60,945 nt of DNA from a bacterium (GTDB taxonomy: Bacteria; Verrucomicrobiota; Kiritimatiellia; CAIKKV01; CAITUY01), in NCBI GenBank assembly GCA_037143175.1, contig JBAWZF010000016.1, positions 1-60,945 on the forward strand, written 5' to 3'. Below are positions 49,243-59,122 of this stretch, piece after piece (position 1 is the stretch's first letter; each line of letters starts with the position of its first letter). The translations under genes were made by a program, and so were the position numbers. The notes below the pieces were generated by a model. That model had not been told where the DNA came from and did no database searches. It worked only from the letters and a program-made list of their open reading frames with translations.

Positions 49243-52200
49243 GAGGCGTCCTCCGTTTTATCGGCGTCAGGAGTCAGTTGGCTGGCGTAGTGGCGGCAAC
49301 ATCCGGCAAAGGCGCAAAACTTGCATTCAATGGGGGACACGGCGAATTCACCCCGCTCATATTTCGCCAAAGCGGTGAAGACACTAGTGGAAAAAGCATC
49401 CATTAATGATGAGGCATCGCCGATGATGGCTGCTAGTTTTTCCTCCTCCAGTGGGTGCCCATCCATGGTGAGCCAGCGTTTCTGGCAATCCTTGATCATC
49501 TCCTCGGCGGAGAGTGAATAGGATAGATACTGCATGAAGACCGGCAAAGGGCTTTGGGCTCGGGAGGCAAAGCGGGATGAGGCGGCGAGGGCGTAGGCTG
49601 GCAGTTGGCAGTCCTCAGCCTTGGCGATATTGGCCGCAAGAGTGGCTGGGGTCAGGGTTCCCTTGGATTTCCCCTTATAGTCCACGACGATCATAGCTCG
49701 CAGGATCTTATCGGAATCGAACACCAGATCGACCCGGTCGATTTTGCCGTGGAGTCGAACCGTGTGGCTGGAGTTAACAGGGTCACTCAGTTCGACGGAA
49801 GGGGCCGCGGCACGTTTCGACTGACTGTTGAAACCAAATTCCAGCAGACAGGGGAAACGGCGGAAGGTCTGACCGTCACCGGTATCTTCCAGAAATGCTT
49901 GGGGCAGGGCGGCGGGTTCCAGGGTGGTTCGAACCATGTTGCGGATCGCACGCTGAATCCGATGGTACTGAATGGTGAGTTGTTCGGGAGCGCCCAGCAT
50001 CCATTTGGCATTTCCGCTAGTGGCCCATTTGAGAATCACGGAAGACAGTGAGTCGAAAAATGCAAGGACCCTTTCCGTCGCGGCGGGGTTCAGTGATACG
50101 AGTGGCAAAGCATCCGGCGAGGGGCGGGCTTCCCCCTCCTGGAGATGCCAGACGCCTTTGGGATCCAGAATAGACCAGTCCGGTGACATGAGTTCGGCAA
50201 AAGTCTCCGTGACCGTAATGAGGCCGGGAATGTAATTTGGGGCGGGGAATCCCTGCAACAGGCGGAAGCCCTCATGCATGATGAAATGAAGTGCGGTGCC
50301 GAAATCGCGGGGACTGGCCTCAAGTTCATTACGTTCTATCGGTTCCACACCGGCAATGTACTGGAGATAATATTTATAAGGACAAGCTATCAGCTGCTCA
50401 AGTTGGGTGGGACTGAAGTCCATGGGCCCCTCTTTTGCTGGCTTGATTTTAGCCCACAATTCCGGCGACAGAATTCCCGCATATTCTCCGCCGGTCGTGA
50501 TGGCGTGGAGTGGCTTCTCAAGTTCTCCCTGGGCCTGGCGGGTAAAGAAAGCCTGGCGGTCGTGTTCCATACTGATGCCATGGGCGACATGGATGGCCAG
50601 ATCTTTAGGGGCTGCCTGAGTCTCCGTTTTAGGTGCGGCAGTAACCTCGTCGGGATGGTGGGCGCAGCGTTGCCAGCGTTCATCATTAGCACGGCACAGG
50701 GCAAGAGGAATCGTCCCCAGAAACGACTCACCCGGGAAGGGGCGGCGCTTATGCGTGGTGATGGCACGATGATTCTGCCAGTGATCAAGCAAATGGGGTG
50801 CACCTTGAGCGAGACGCCAGCGGTCATAGGGGTCAGGAGGCGCCTCCGGGAGGGACGGCCAGGTTGGCCAACCGGTGAGACGCCACAAAGTACTGAAAAA
50901 GACGGAGGGCGTCAGTTCTTTGCCATCCTCTCCATGGCGGCGATAGGAAAACACGATTCGTTCTTTGGCGGCGGCCAACGTTGTCAGGAAAAGTAAATTC
51001 TCCTGGCTGTTACGCACTTTTGAAGCTGCCAGGGAGGAGGCGGGGAGGGGTCCCTTTTTCAATAGGCGTTCACGAAAGGTCATTAATTCCGCGTCAGGGA
51101 ACAGCGGGCTGGGGGTGGGGAGCTGGGGAAATTCCCCGGAATTCATACCGGCCAGAAGAACCACTTTGAAGTGAAGGCCGGCCATATCGAAAGGATTGAG
51201 AATCCACACACCGGATTCATCGGAGGGGCCAGGTGAGACGGTGATATTTTCAAGGGCACGGCTAATCAGATCCACAATGGTCGCCCAATTGATTTGATTG
51301 TCTGCCACCAGAATATGGCGGCGCAGGGTGTTAAGCGTATCGAGCGCCACTTCACAGGCCTTGGTGTTTAAAATTCCGGCACGGGCAGAAAGGGTATCTT
51401 CAGACGGTGTGGAGTCAAGTGTGAGAAGTTCACAGCGTGTGAGCAGGTCTGTAATGCCTTCTTTGAGGGTTTGGATAGAGGATTGGCCCAGGACAGTTTT
51501 GTAAAGGTCACTGACAAGATTTGCCTGGGTCTCGGCCTGTTCGAGGGTCGGGAACTGACGATTCTTGGAATGGGGGGCAAGGTAGTAACTGACAAGACGG
51601 CGGGCGAGGCGCTTGGGGTCATCAAGAGTCGGTTCCGCTCCAGAGCGGAGAATATCGTCTGCAAGTGAGGCGGGGTCTGCAAGCCCTTTGCTTGGCCAAT
51701 TGATCCAGGGGCTTTCCAGAAGGGCACAGAAGACTTCTCTATTTCGGGTTGCTGAAAACCGCGCCATATTGAGGATTGTTTTAATAATGGGGATGGCCAG
51801 TAGTGGGACGCCACGGCGGAAGTAATAGGGAATATTAAAACGGCTGAAGACGTCCATGATGGCATCCGAACAGGTGCCGAGGTTGCGGGTGACGAGACAG
51901 ATATCTTCAGGGCGCAGGGGGGCAGCCCGGTCGTGGAGTTCCCAGGCGATACGGCGGGCCAGATCTTCGATTTCACCATAGAGGCCGACGGAGGTGGAGA
52001 ACCCGATGCAGGCGCGTGCGGGTTCTGCCAGGGCCCGATCCTGCATAGCATAACCTTCACGCAGGCTTGTCAGTTCTTCGATGGCGCCCCGGGTTGAAGG
52101 GGCTTGAAAGGTGAGCCCGTTGATGTCTTCGGGGCCGTTGGATCCTTCAAAGAGGAGGCGCCCCGTTTGTGTCATCAGATCTTGACCCCACCAATCCTGT

Positions 52201-52889
52201 TCATGTTCTGACAGAATGTGATGAACATGAACGTGAGCCTGCCCGAATTGGGTAGAGAGGGCGTGGATGACGGATTCCTGAAAAGGGGCCACCCAGCGGA
52301 CGGAGAGGAAGGCGATAGTGGTGGCATGTTGCAGTGGTTGCGGCCATTTGGAACGCGGGCCATGGAGCAGGGCGAGAATGGCAGTGTTGACGGTGGTGTC
52401 GTCGGCGACAAGGAGGCTTTGGCAGACGGTGGTATAGGCATTGTAGAGGGCGGCCAGATCGGGGTTTTTAGGGGAGTGTTTGTCCTTGGCTAGAAGGGCA
52501 ATGAATTCGGGGGCACGGTTGGCAAGCGGTGCGACAGTGTCTGTCAGTTCCTCAAGGGTTTCCTCCAGCGCGGCAGGAGTGAGAGCGGTAAGAATGGAGT
52601 TATCGGGGTGCGAGGAAACGAGAAACTTTGAGACGGCCTCCACGATGGCGAGTTCCCGGTCAAGATCGGTGATCGGACGCAGGGATTGTCCTGCGGCGTT
52701 TTTAAGAAGTCCGGCCTGGGCGGCGGATTCGGCGCAAAGGCGCAGAAAAGAGGCCTGGGTAAGATGACGCCGTCCATCAAAGAAACCGTCCCGCTTCAGG
52801 GTGCGGCGCTGAACCTGACGCAGGGCGACGGCGGTCGGGTAGATCAGCAGGTCGGGGCACTGGGATCGGGTTGTCGGTTGAGCGGTCAT
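49239..52889 (-). CDS. addB: AddB-like nuclease subunit
   Basis: The 1216-aa partner of AddA has an inactivated-helicase-like N-terminal half and a C-terminal PD-(D/E)XK nuclease (DRVDLVF, then VVDYKGKSKG). It carries the iron-sulfur cluster cysteines: one in LIACPYKYYL and the triplet Cys 1189, 1192 and 1198, with the same C-x2-C-x5-C spacing as AddB. It sits between addA and a sialate-O-acetylesterase-like gene, overlapping each by 4 bases. Confidence 0.87.
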   Translation of the reverse strand: MTAQPTTRSQCPDLLIYPTAVALRQVQRRTLKRDGFFDGRRHLTQASFLRLCAESAAQAGLLKNAAGQSLRPITDLDRELAIVEAVSKFLVSSHPDNSILTALTPAALEETLEELTDTVAPLANRAPEFIALLAKDKHSPKNPDLAALYNAYTTVCQSLLVADDTTVNTAILALLHGPRSKWPQPLQHATTIAFLSVRWVAPFQESVIHALSTQFGQAHVHVHHILSEHEQDWWGQDLMTQTGRLLFEGSNGPEDINGLTFQAPSTRGAIEELTSLREGYAMQDRALAEPARACIGFSTSVGLYGEIEDLARRIAWELHDRAAPLRPEDICLVTRNLGTCSDAIMDVFSRFNIPYYFRRGVPLLAIPIIKTILNMARFSATRNREVFCALLESPWINWPSKGLADPASLADDILRSGAEPTLDDPKRLARRLVSYYLAPHSKNRQFPTLEQAETQANLVSDLYKTVLGQSSIQTLKEGITDLLTRCELLTLDSTPSEDTLSARAGILNTKACEVALDTLNTLRRHILVADNQINWATIVDLISRALENITVSPGPSDESGVWILNPFDMAGLHFKVVLLAGMNSGEFPQLPTPSPLFPDAELMTFRERLLKKGPLPASSLAASKVRNSQENLLFLTTLAAAKERIVFSYRRHGEDGKELTPSVFFSTLWRLTGWPTWPSLPEAPPDPYDRWRLAQGAPHLLDHWQNHRAITTHKRRPFPGESFLGTIPLALCRANDERWQRCAHHPDEVTAAPKTETQAAPKDLAIHVAHGISMEHDRQAFFTRQAQGELEKPLHAITTGGEYAGILSPELWAKIKPAKEGPMDFSPTQLEQLIACPYKYYLQYIAGVEPIERNELEASPRDFGTALHFIMHEGFRLLQGFPAPNYIPGLITVTETFAELMSPDWSILDPKGVWHLQEGEARPSPDALPLVSLNPAATERVLAFFDSLSSVILKWATSGNAKWMLGAPEQLTIQYHRIQRAIRNMVRTTLEPAALPQAFLEDTGDGQTFRRFPCLLEFGFNSQSKRAAAPSVELSDPVNSSHTVRLHGKIDRVDLVFDSDKILRAMIVVDYKGKSKGTLTPATLAANIAKAEDCQLPAYALAASSRFASRAQSPLPVFMQYLSYSLSAEEMIKDCQKRWLTMDGHPLEEEKLAAIIGDASSLMDAFSTSVFTALAKYERGEFAVSPIECKFCAFAGCCRHYASQLTPDADKTEDAS

Positions 52890-54748
52890 GGGAGGATTTC
52901 AGGCATGACATAATTTCCGGGTCCGCTGATGAGAAGCTTTTTGGATACGCCAAAGCGTTCGAGTCTGAGGAAGATCCCCCAGGCTGCGCCACTGTTGGTG
53001 CCTAGTGCGACGATGACCTCATGTTCGCCTGCGGTGCTTTCAAACTTTGCCGTTCCTTTATCGACCGTGGCGGGATTAATGCCGTTCGGGTCTTGAAACA
53101 GTAATTTGCCATCCAGCCAGGCTTTGACGGGGCCATCATAGCCAAGAACCAGAGATAACGGCATGGGCTCTTTGCAGGAGAAACGGAAGGCGAAATAAAC
53201 CAGCTCATCCGTGTTTCCGTGCTGGGCGATTTCCGGGTGCAGATTGCAGAAGTTTTCAGCAAACTTACGCGGCGTCATATGCAAGCCGTCAAGACTGGCG
53301 GGACATTCCAACTCATCAAGTCTGCCTGCAGAGGGTTGAAAAGCGCTGACTTTTAACTGTTTGATAAACGGTGTGATGGAGCGGGGAACGCCCATGGCAA
53401 TGGGGCCCAACACAGGTAATGATCGCCCGCCTTCATCCGTGATGTTGCAGTAGGGGTCAGTGCCGAAACCGTAGTGAACAGCTGCTCCCATCAGGTCGGT
53501 GGCAGACATTCCCGTGCGGATCCGCACTCGCGGGCCGTCCAACTGGATATCGAAAGGACTACTGGCTCCACTGGGGGTAACGATGGTGAAACCGCTGGGT
53601 CGGTCACCTGTGCGTAGCTTGCCCACTACATTCTCGAACTCCGCCACGACCACGCCCAGGCCGCGGACCGTTTCGACACTAACTTTTTTCAAGGTGATGG
53701 GGGGGAGGCCCGCTTTACGTCCCAGGCGCAAAACCTGCATAGCCTGCGCCATGCGAACGGCCAGCACATAATGGCCTGCGCCGCTGATATGAATGCCGTC
53801 ATCCAGCGGCAAATCGATCGCCGGTACGGTCTCCAGATTTTTGATAACCAGCGGCAGGCGACGCTCCTGATCCTGGATTGAATTCCAGTGCACAGCATTC
53901 TCCGCACCCCAGCCCACCACGCGTGCGATTTGTACAATCACAATGGGAAGTGTCTTGTCCCCGCAATCGCGCCGTAAGGAACTGGCAAATTCTTTCATGC
54001 GCGCTGTGTAGAGTTTGGCAGCCTCGAGACTGGCGTCGCTGCAGCCCTGATACCAGAGCAAGCCCGCCACGCGGCCGCCGTTTTTCTTGAGCCGGCGGAT
54101 CATGGCGCCATAGAGGCTCTTGCCTCCCTCGTTTTTGCGTTTGGGATCCCACTGTGTCATCGTTGTGCCACCATGGGCAGCGGCGATCAGACCTTGAGGA
54201 ACGCCATTCAGGCGGAGCATTTCATTCCCGAACGCCGGGCCGGGACAGACGCCCCAATCGGCGTCAGGTTTTCCCGGGTGCGCCCCGCCATTAAGATCCA
54301 CATGCACCTGATCCACGCACTCCCACATGTTATGTAAGGGATCCTTCGCAATATCCCAGCGATCGTTCATAAAGAAGGCGCGTACTTGCGGGGCGACAGC
54401 CAGGCGCGGTTTCGGGAAGAGCCCACAGCCCTGCATATTGGATTGTCCGCCCCGCAGCCACACATCGCCCACCAGAATATCTTTGATGCCCAGGGACTCG
54501 GAGCCGGCCTTGAGTTCGATGTCGTAAGGACCGCCCACGGGTATTCCCTTCAGGCAACCACTCATCTTGCCGCGGGAGGCAGTGCCGACTTTTATGCCAG
54601 CACATCCCTTTATCGTTTTCCCCCCTTGCCGAACAGTGGCCGTTACGGGTCCCTGGGCGTCACATGCCCCTGAAAAACCGGCTTCACTGACATTCTTTTT
54701 ATTCCGCTGCACAACCATATGGCTAAAAAGCCCTGTTTCGATTTTCAT
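52886..54748 (-). CDS. sialate-O-acetylesterase-like SGNH hydrolase
   Basis: The 620-aa protein resembles sialate-O-acetylesterases: an N-terminal beta domain, GGQSNMQG with the nucleophile Ser, the AAHGGTTMTQWDPKR block, GLLWYQGCSDA and DDGIHISGAGH with the Asp-His pair. A C-terminal region follows, ending in a beta-sandwich. A signal peptide is not evident, so it may be cytoplasmic or exported by another route. It removes acetyl groups from sugars, substrate unknown. Its stop overlaps the addB start, an unusual pairing. Confidence 0.8.
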   Translation of the reverse strand: MKIETGLFSHMVVQRNKKNVSEAGFSGACDAQGPVTATVRQGGKTIKGCAGIKVGTASRGKMSGCLKGIPVGGPYDIELKAGSESLGIKDILVGDVWLRGGQSNMQGCGLFPKPRLAVAPQVRAFFMNDRWDIAKDPLHNMWECVDQVHVDLNGGAHPGKPDADWGVCPGPAFGNEMLRLNGVPQGLIAAAHGGTTMTQWDPKRKNEGGKSLYGAMIRRLKKNGGRVAGLLWYQGCSDASLEAAKLYTARMKEFASSLRRDCGDKTLPIVIVQIARVVGWGAENAVHWNSIQDQERRLPLVIKNLETVPAIDLPLDDGIHISGAGHYVLAVRMAQAMQVLRLGRKAGLPPITLKKVSVETVRGLGVVVAEFENVVGKLRTGDRPSGFTIVTPSGASSPFDIQLDGPRVRIRTGMSATDLMGAAVHYGFGTDPYCNITDEGGRSLPVLGPIAMGVPRSITPFIKQLKVSAFQPSAGRLDELECPASLDGLHMTPRKFAENFCNLHPEIAQHGNTDELVYFAFRFSCKEPMPLSLVLGYDGPVKAWLDGKLLFQDPNGINPATVDKGTAKFESTAGEHEVIVALGTNSGAAWGIFLRLERFGVSKKLLISGPGNYVMPEILP

Positions 54749-54760
54749 ACGAGTTCCTTG

Positions 54761-54802
54761 CTGAAATCTGTCTTCTGAATCCTGACTACTGAATCCTGTT
54801 CT
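54761..54802 (-). repeat. three 14-bp (six 7-bp) repeats directly behind the SGNH gene
   Basis: On the plus strand the units are CTGAAATCTGTCTT, CTGAATCCTGACTA and CTGAATCCTGTTCT, ending at 54802, immediately before the stop codon of the minus-strand SGNH gene (54803-54805). Each 14-mer splits into two heptamers beginning CTG. On the coding strand these are NNNNCAG units, as in the arrays at 1-105 and 28322-28356. The AddAB-side gene begins only 12 bases further on. Confidence 0.8.
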
Positions 54803-55450
54803 CTACCATTTGAAGCCGAGCGCATCGACAAATGCTTTGGCCATGACCATGTGTCCAACCTGATTGGGATGGACGCGATCCCAGGCGAGCGTGCCGGAGT
54901 ATTGGGTGTTCAGGATCTTGTCGATGGCGGCCTGGGTGTCGACTAGGACAGTCTTATTTTCCCTGGCGATTTTTTTGACGACGGCACCATATTTATCCAT
55001 GGTGGCCCGCATGGGATCCCGCCTGTTGGCTTCAATATAGTACGGGGTCACCAGGATCAGGCCTTTGACCTTGGGCAGAGTGGACTTAACCAGTTCCCGC
55101 AGCGTCGCTTCGTATTCCTTGATCGGAACGTGCCATTCCGTTTGAAGCGGGCAATCATATTGGCGCCAGACGTCGTTAATACCGATCATGATGGAAACCC
55201 AGTCGGGCTTGAGATCAACGACGTCGGTCTGCCAGCGGGCCTTGAGATCACGGACGGTATTGCCGCTGCATCCCATGTTGACTACACGGATTCCCAACTC
55301 AGGATAGGATGAACCGAGGAGCGCATTGACGAGGCAGGAATAGCCGCGTCCAAGCGGATCGAACAATCCCTCGGCAACGGGGCGAGTGCGCCCGGCGTCA
55401 GTAATGGAATCCCCGATCATCACCAGTTTCGAACCCTTTTGTAATTTCAT
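54803..55450 (-). CDS. GDSL/SGNH esterase
   Basis: The 215-aa hydrolase has the four SGNH blocks: MIGDSITDAGR with the nucleophile, NMGCSGNTV, MIGINDVW and WDRVHPNQVGH with the Asp-His pair. No signal peptide is seen. Relatives act as carbohydrate deacetylases or lipases. AAGGAAC precedes the ATG. It heads the minus-strand run SGNH, sialate-O-acetylesterase-like, addB, addA, and lies back to back with glcD; the 275-base gap has an inverted repeat AGCATG/CATGCT at 55540-55554. Confidence 0.9.
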   Translation of the reverse strand: MKLQKGSKLVMIGDSITDAGRTRPVAEGLFDPLGRGYSCLVNALLGSSYPELGIRVVNMGCSGNTVRDLKARWQTDVVDLKPDWVSIMIGINDVWRQYDCPLQTEWHVPIKEYEATLRELVKSTLPKVKGLILVTPYYIEANRRDPMRATMDKYGAVVKKIARENKTVLVDTQAAIDKILNTQYSGTLAWDRVHPNQVGHMVMAKAFVDALGFKW

Positions 55451-55725
55451 AGAATACGTTCCTTGTAAAATTTGTACGCGTGCCTATCGCACACGGAATA
55501 AGGGGCGTCAATCAGAAATTATTGGCTGAAAGTAGTTCAAGCATGGGTCATGCTGTTTTAAGTTTGACCTTGATCCCCACATGCGTTTCCATCACGGTGT
55601 TTGGCAATCATAACTACTAGGATTAAGTGGATGTAAAACTGTGAAAACACTTGAAACTTCATCTTTACTCAAGGCACGTCTGCTGGCTGACGGCCAAATC
55701 CTTTGAAGAGCGAAAGGATATTGTA

Positions 55726-57240
55726 ATGAAATCGGGCCTTATTCAAAGCTTTGGTGAAAACCACGTTGATTATTTGCATGATGAATCCCGCTTCAGTGGG
55801 AGAGCGGAGACGATTGCGTTTCCCGCCAATGAAAACGAGGTCCGGCATGTGGTGGCGGCCGTTTGTGCCGCGGGCGGCACCCTTACTGTTCAAGGTGCAC
55901 GTACCGGTATTGCGGGAGGGGCTGTGCCGAGAGGAGGCACTGTACTCAATCTCAGCCGCTTGAATATTGTCGGGTATTGTACTCCCTGTAAGGGATTCCT
56001 GAAGGCGCAGGCTGGAGTGCTTCTGACAGACGTGCGGGCAGTAGCCGATGAAAATAATTTATTTTTTCCGCCGGACCCAACGGAAACTTCCGCCTCGATT
56101 GGCGGGATGATTGCCACCAATGCCTCAGGCGCCTTGTCGTTTTTTTATGGATCCACCCGGAAATGGATTGAGGCACTACGGATTGTCCTTGCTGATGGAT
56201 CCATGTTGGCGCTCCAGCGGGGTGACGCGATCGTGTCGGGGCGAGAATTTCGTGTTGCCACTGAGGATGGTCGGGAAATCTGCGGGATATTGCCCGGTTA
56301 CACCATGCCACCCGTCAAGAGTGCCGCTGGGTATTATGCGGCTGATAACATGGATTTGATCGACCTTTTTATGGGCATGGAGGGGACGCTGGGCATCATT
56401 ACCGAGGCGAAGCTCCGCCTGATTCCACGGCCAGCAGTGGTTTGCGGGCTCACTGTTTTTCTGCCTTCCACGGCAGCGGCGTTAACGTTTGTAAGGCTGG
56501 TACGCGGTGAAAGCGTGGGCCTTCAGACCGGCTTACTGGCCCGGCCGGTGGCGATCGAATTTTTCAATCATGACACCTTGGAGCTGTTGCGTCAGATGAA
56601 GCGGGAGGGGAAAGGGGGGGGCTCCATACCGCCACTTCGGTCGCATTACCATACTGCCGTCTATCTTGAGTTCCATGGAGAAGTTGAGGAGGCGTTGGAA
56701 AGTGCCGCCATGGCGGCGATTGAGACCGCCTCGGCGTTGGGGGGGAGCGGTGAAGACTCCTGGTTCGCATCGACCCCACGCGATCTGGAGCCACAAAAGG
56801 CCTTCCGGCATGCCATTCCCGAAGCGGTGAATCTGCTCATCGGCGAAAGGCAGCGGATAGACCCTGCTATCACTAAATTGGGAACGGATATGTCCGTCCC
56901 TGATGCCGCATTAGAACAGGTCATGGACATGTATCAAGAGGGATTAAAAGCCGCCAGATTGGAGTCGGTTATTTTTGGGCACATTGGGAATAACCATGTG
57001 CACGTCAATATCCTCCCGCGCAGCATGGAGGAATATGAACGTGGCAAAGCCCTCTATCAGGTTTGGGCCCGGCGTGTTGTGGAAATGGGTGGGTCAGTCT
57101 CTGCAGAGCATGGGATAGGTCGACTGAAAACCTCGTTATTGGAACTGATGGTGGGTAAACACGGGGTTGCGCAGATGCGTGCCCTTAAGCAACTTTTTGA
57201 TCCCGGGATGAAATTGAACCCCGGGGTGCTGTTTGACTGA
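55726..57240 (+). CDS. FAD-linked 2-hydroxyacid oxidase/dehydrogenase, GlcD type
   Basis: The 504-aa flavoprotein has a PCMH-type FAD domain (VQGARTGIAGGAVP, FFPPDPTETSASIGGMIATNASG, GMEGTLGIITEAKLRL) and a C-terminal oxidase cap with FGHIGNNHVHVNI and SAEHGIGRLK. Relatives oxidise glycolate or D-lactate. The partner iron-sulfur subunit (GlcF) is absent. The frame opens at 55651, but the ATG at 55726 has GAAAGGAT at correct spacing. A dehydrogenase gene follows after 12 bases. Confidence 0.88.
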   Translation: MKSGLIQSFGENHVDYLHDESRFSGRAETIAFPANENEVRHVVAAVCAAGGTLTVQGARTGIAGGAVPRGGTVLNLSRLNIVGYCTPCKGFLKAQAGVLLTDVRAVADENNLFFPPDPTETSASIGGMIATNASGALSFFYGSTRKWIEALRIVLADGSMLALQRGDAIVSGREFRVATEDGREICGILPGYTMPPVKSAAGYYAADNMDLIDLFMGMEGTLGIITEAKLRLIPRPAVVCGLTVFLPSTAAALTFVRLVRGESVGLQTGLLARPVAIEFFNHDTLELLRQMKREGKGGGSIPPLRSHYHTAVYLEFHGEVEEALESAAMAAIETASALGGSGEDSWFASTPRDLEPQKAFRHAIPEAVNLLIGERQRIDPAITKLGTDMSVPDAALEQVMDMYQEGLKAARLESVIFGHIGNNHVHVNILPRSMEEYERGKALYQVWARRVVEMGGSVSAEHGIGRLKTSLLELMVGKHGVAQMRALKQLFDPGMKLNPGVLFD

Positions 57241-57252
57241 TAGGAGAGCAAT

Positions 57253-58290
57253 ATGAAAGCAATGAGACTGACTGGAATTCGTGCCATGGCAATGCAGACG
57301 GTTCCCACACCTGCTGTCACGCAAGACAATGAGATCCTGATTCAGATGACGCGGGTTGGGGTTTGTGGCTCTGATGTGCATTACTACACAGAAGGCAAGA
57401 TTGGGTCCCAGGTGGTGCAGTATCCCTTTACGGTTGGCCATGAGGGGGCGGGAATTATCAAACAGGTCGGGGCCGCGGTTTCAAAATTCAGGCCGGGTGA
57501 CCATGTCGCCATCGAGCCAGCCATGCCCTGCTGGGGGTGTGACCAATGTCTGGCGGGGCGGCCGCATACTTGTCGTAAACTTAAGTTTCTGGGCTGTCCG
57601 GAGCAAGCGGAAGGCTGTCTCTCTGAATACGTGGTCATGCCGGAGACCAGTTGCGTTGCCTTGTCCCCTTCGATCAGTGACGATGAGGGCGCGCTTTCCG
57701 AGCCACTCGCGATTGGGGTCTATGCCGTGAAAACTTCGATTCCCATGCGGGGAGCGAAGGTGGGAATCCTTGGGTCCGGCCCCATCGGGTTGAGTATCCT
57801 GTTTGCCGCCCGTGCACAGGGTGCGGGTTGCATTTATGTCACCGACAAAATTAAGGCGCGCCTGGCAATGGCGCGTCGCGCCGGTGCCGATTGGGGCGGC
57901 AATCCCGAAGCCTGTGATGTAGTTAAGGAGATTTGTCAACGGGAGCCAGCGCAGCTCGATGTGGTCTTTGAATGCTGCGGCAAGCAGGAAGCATTGGATC
58001 AGGGAATAGAGCTTCTGAAACCGGGTGGCAAATTAATGGTGGTTGGAATCCCGCCGACCCTTGACCGTGTCTCCTTTAAGATCGATCTCCTACGGCGTAA
58101 AGAACTCTGCATTCAGAACGTGCGGCGGCAGAATCACTGTGTTCAGCCTGCTCTCGATATGATTGCCCGCCGTGAATTCGATGTAAATGTCATGGTCACC
58201 CACCGGTTCCCCTTCAGCCAAACCCAGGCGGCTTTTGATCTGGTGGCTGGCTATGAAAATGGCGTGGTCAAGGCGATGATTGATTTTTGA
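57253..58290 (+). CDS. zinc-dependent sorbitol/xylitol-type dehydrogenase
   Basis: The 345-aa MDR enzyme has the catalytic zinc Cys in GVCGSDVHYY and His in VGHEGAG. The structural zinc site is CWGCDQCLAGRPHTC (C-x2-C-x2-C-x7-C), and the NAD-binding GILGSGPIGLS completes the picture. HYYTEGKIG is typical of sorbitol and xylitol dehydrogenases. It shares an operon with the GlcD-like oxidase and overlaps the convergent AraC gene end by 23 bases. Confidence 0.9.
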   Translation: MKAMRLTGIRAMAMQTVPTPAVTQDNEILIQMTRVGVCGSDVHYYTEGKIGSQVVQYPFTVGHEGAGIIKQVGAAVSKFRPGDHVAIEPAMPCWGCDQCLAGRPHTCRKLKFLGCPEQAEGCLSEYVVMPETSCVALSPSISDDEGALSEPLAIGVYAVKTSIPMRGAKVGILGSGPIGLSILFAARAQGAGCIYVTDKIKARLAMARRAGADWGGNPEACDVVKEICQREPAQLDVVFECCGKQEALDQGIELLKPGGKLMVVGIPPTLDRVSFKIDLLRRKELCIQNVRRQNHCVQPALDMIARREFDVNVMVTHRFPFSQTQAAFDLVAGYENGVVKAMIDF

Positions 58291-59074
58291 TGGTGGCATA
58301 AGTCTGCTGGCGGAATTCAGCCGGGGGGACGCCCCGGATACGGGTGAAGACTCGGGTGAAGTGGTACCGGTCGCAAAAGCCCGTTCGTTCGGCTATTTCT
58401 TTGATCCCAAGCGAGGAGTGATGCAGGAGAAGGCAGGCCTGCTCAACCCGTTTGGACGTGCTATAGGCCTGTGGGCTTACCCCTGTTTGCCGCTTGAATA
58501 AGCGAATAAAGGCATTGGTATTCATGCGAGCGATCCGGGCTAAGGTGTCGTTGGATGGGGGAGTTTGATGGGATTGTTCCATGAGCCGCATGGCGTCCAG
58601 GATACATGTGTTGCAGTTCTCATGCTTTAAGAGTTCATCCGGGACCTGGGCAAGCGCCTGATGGATGAGGGAGAATGCCAGCATGACGCCCCGATTACAT
58701 AGGGGGGTGCCTTCCTCGCTGTAATTGTAAAGCTCACCTGCCCGCTTTTGTGTGGCATTGTCGATGGGAATGCAGAATACGGATGGCGGTAATCCGGTAT
58801 AGGGCGGCGGGGTGACGAAATGCATATAGAGATGCTCCATCACCTTGGAATGGTGCGATGCAAAAGGGGTATTCGGCGAGATTAAGACAAGATGGCCGGG
58901 ATCCAGGGGCGTGATCCGGTCGGAGAGGCGCACTTGCGCCCCTACATTTCGGTTCCAGTAGAGCCTCCAATACGGCGCTGAAAGATTGGGATTATTCCAT
59001 TGTCTGAGCGATGCTGCGATACAGGTTGTCATTCGGATGCCGGAACTGTGATATTCATTTATCATGCATGCCAT
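58268..59074 (-). CDS. AraC-family transcriptional regulator
   Basis: The protein (about 268 aa from the ATG at 59074; a GTG at 59080 and an ATG at 59065 are other options, none with a clear ribosome site) has a cupin-like N-terminal ligand domain. A C-terminal double helix-turn-helix follows (LARIARMNTNAFIRLFKRQTG and LGIKEIAERTGFCDRYHFTRVFTR). Such proteins activate sugar-utilisation genes. It is divergent from the GHL6 glycosidase, and a 9-bp-arm inverted repeat lies between them, so it probably controls that gene. Confidence 0.9.
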   Translation of the reverse strand: MACMINEYHSSGIRMTTCIAASLRQWNNPNLSAPYWRLYWNRNVGAQVRLSDRITPLDPGHLVLISPNTPFASHHSKVMEHLYMHFVTPPPYTGLPPSVFCIPIDNATQKRAGELYNYSEEGTPLCNRGVMLAFSLIHQALAQVPDELLKHENCNTCILDAMRLMEQSHQTPPSNDTLARIARMNTNAFIRLFKRQTGVSPQAYSTSKRVEQACLLLHHSSLGIKEIAERTGFCDRYHFTRVFTRIRGVPPAEFRQQTYATIKNQSSP

Positions 59075-59092
59075 ACTCACTCAAAACGGATA

Positions 59093-59122
59093 AATATTCA
59101 AGGTCTTGCGTCTTTGAATATT
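59093..59122. promoter_or_regulatory. inverted repeat in the araC-GHL6 intergenic region
   Basis: AATATTCAA (59093-59101) and its exact complement TTGAATATT (59114-59122) are separated by 12 bases, giving two half-sites 21 bp apart, two helical turns. The site is immediately upstream of the AraC gene and about 130 bases ahead of the glycosidase start. It is a plausible operator for a dimeric regulator. Confidence 0.5.

Noticed and set aside
55540-55554. AGCATG-ggt-CATGCT inverted repeat between SGNH and glcD
   Set aside because: The six-base arms with a 3-base loop are short, without poly-T or a second copy. It could be chance.
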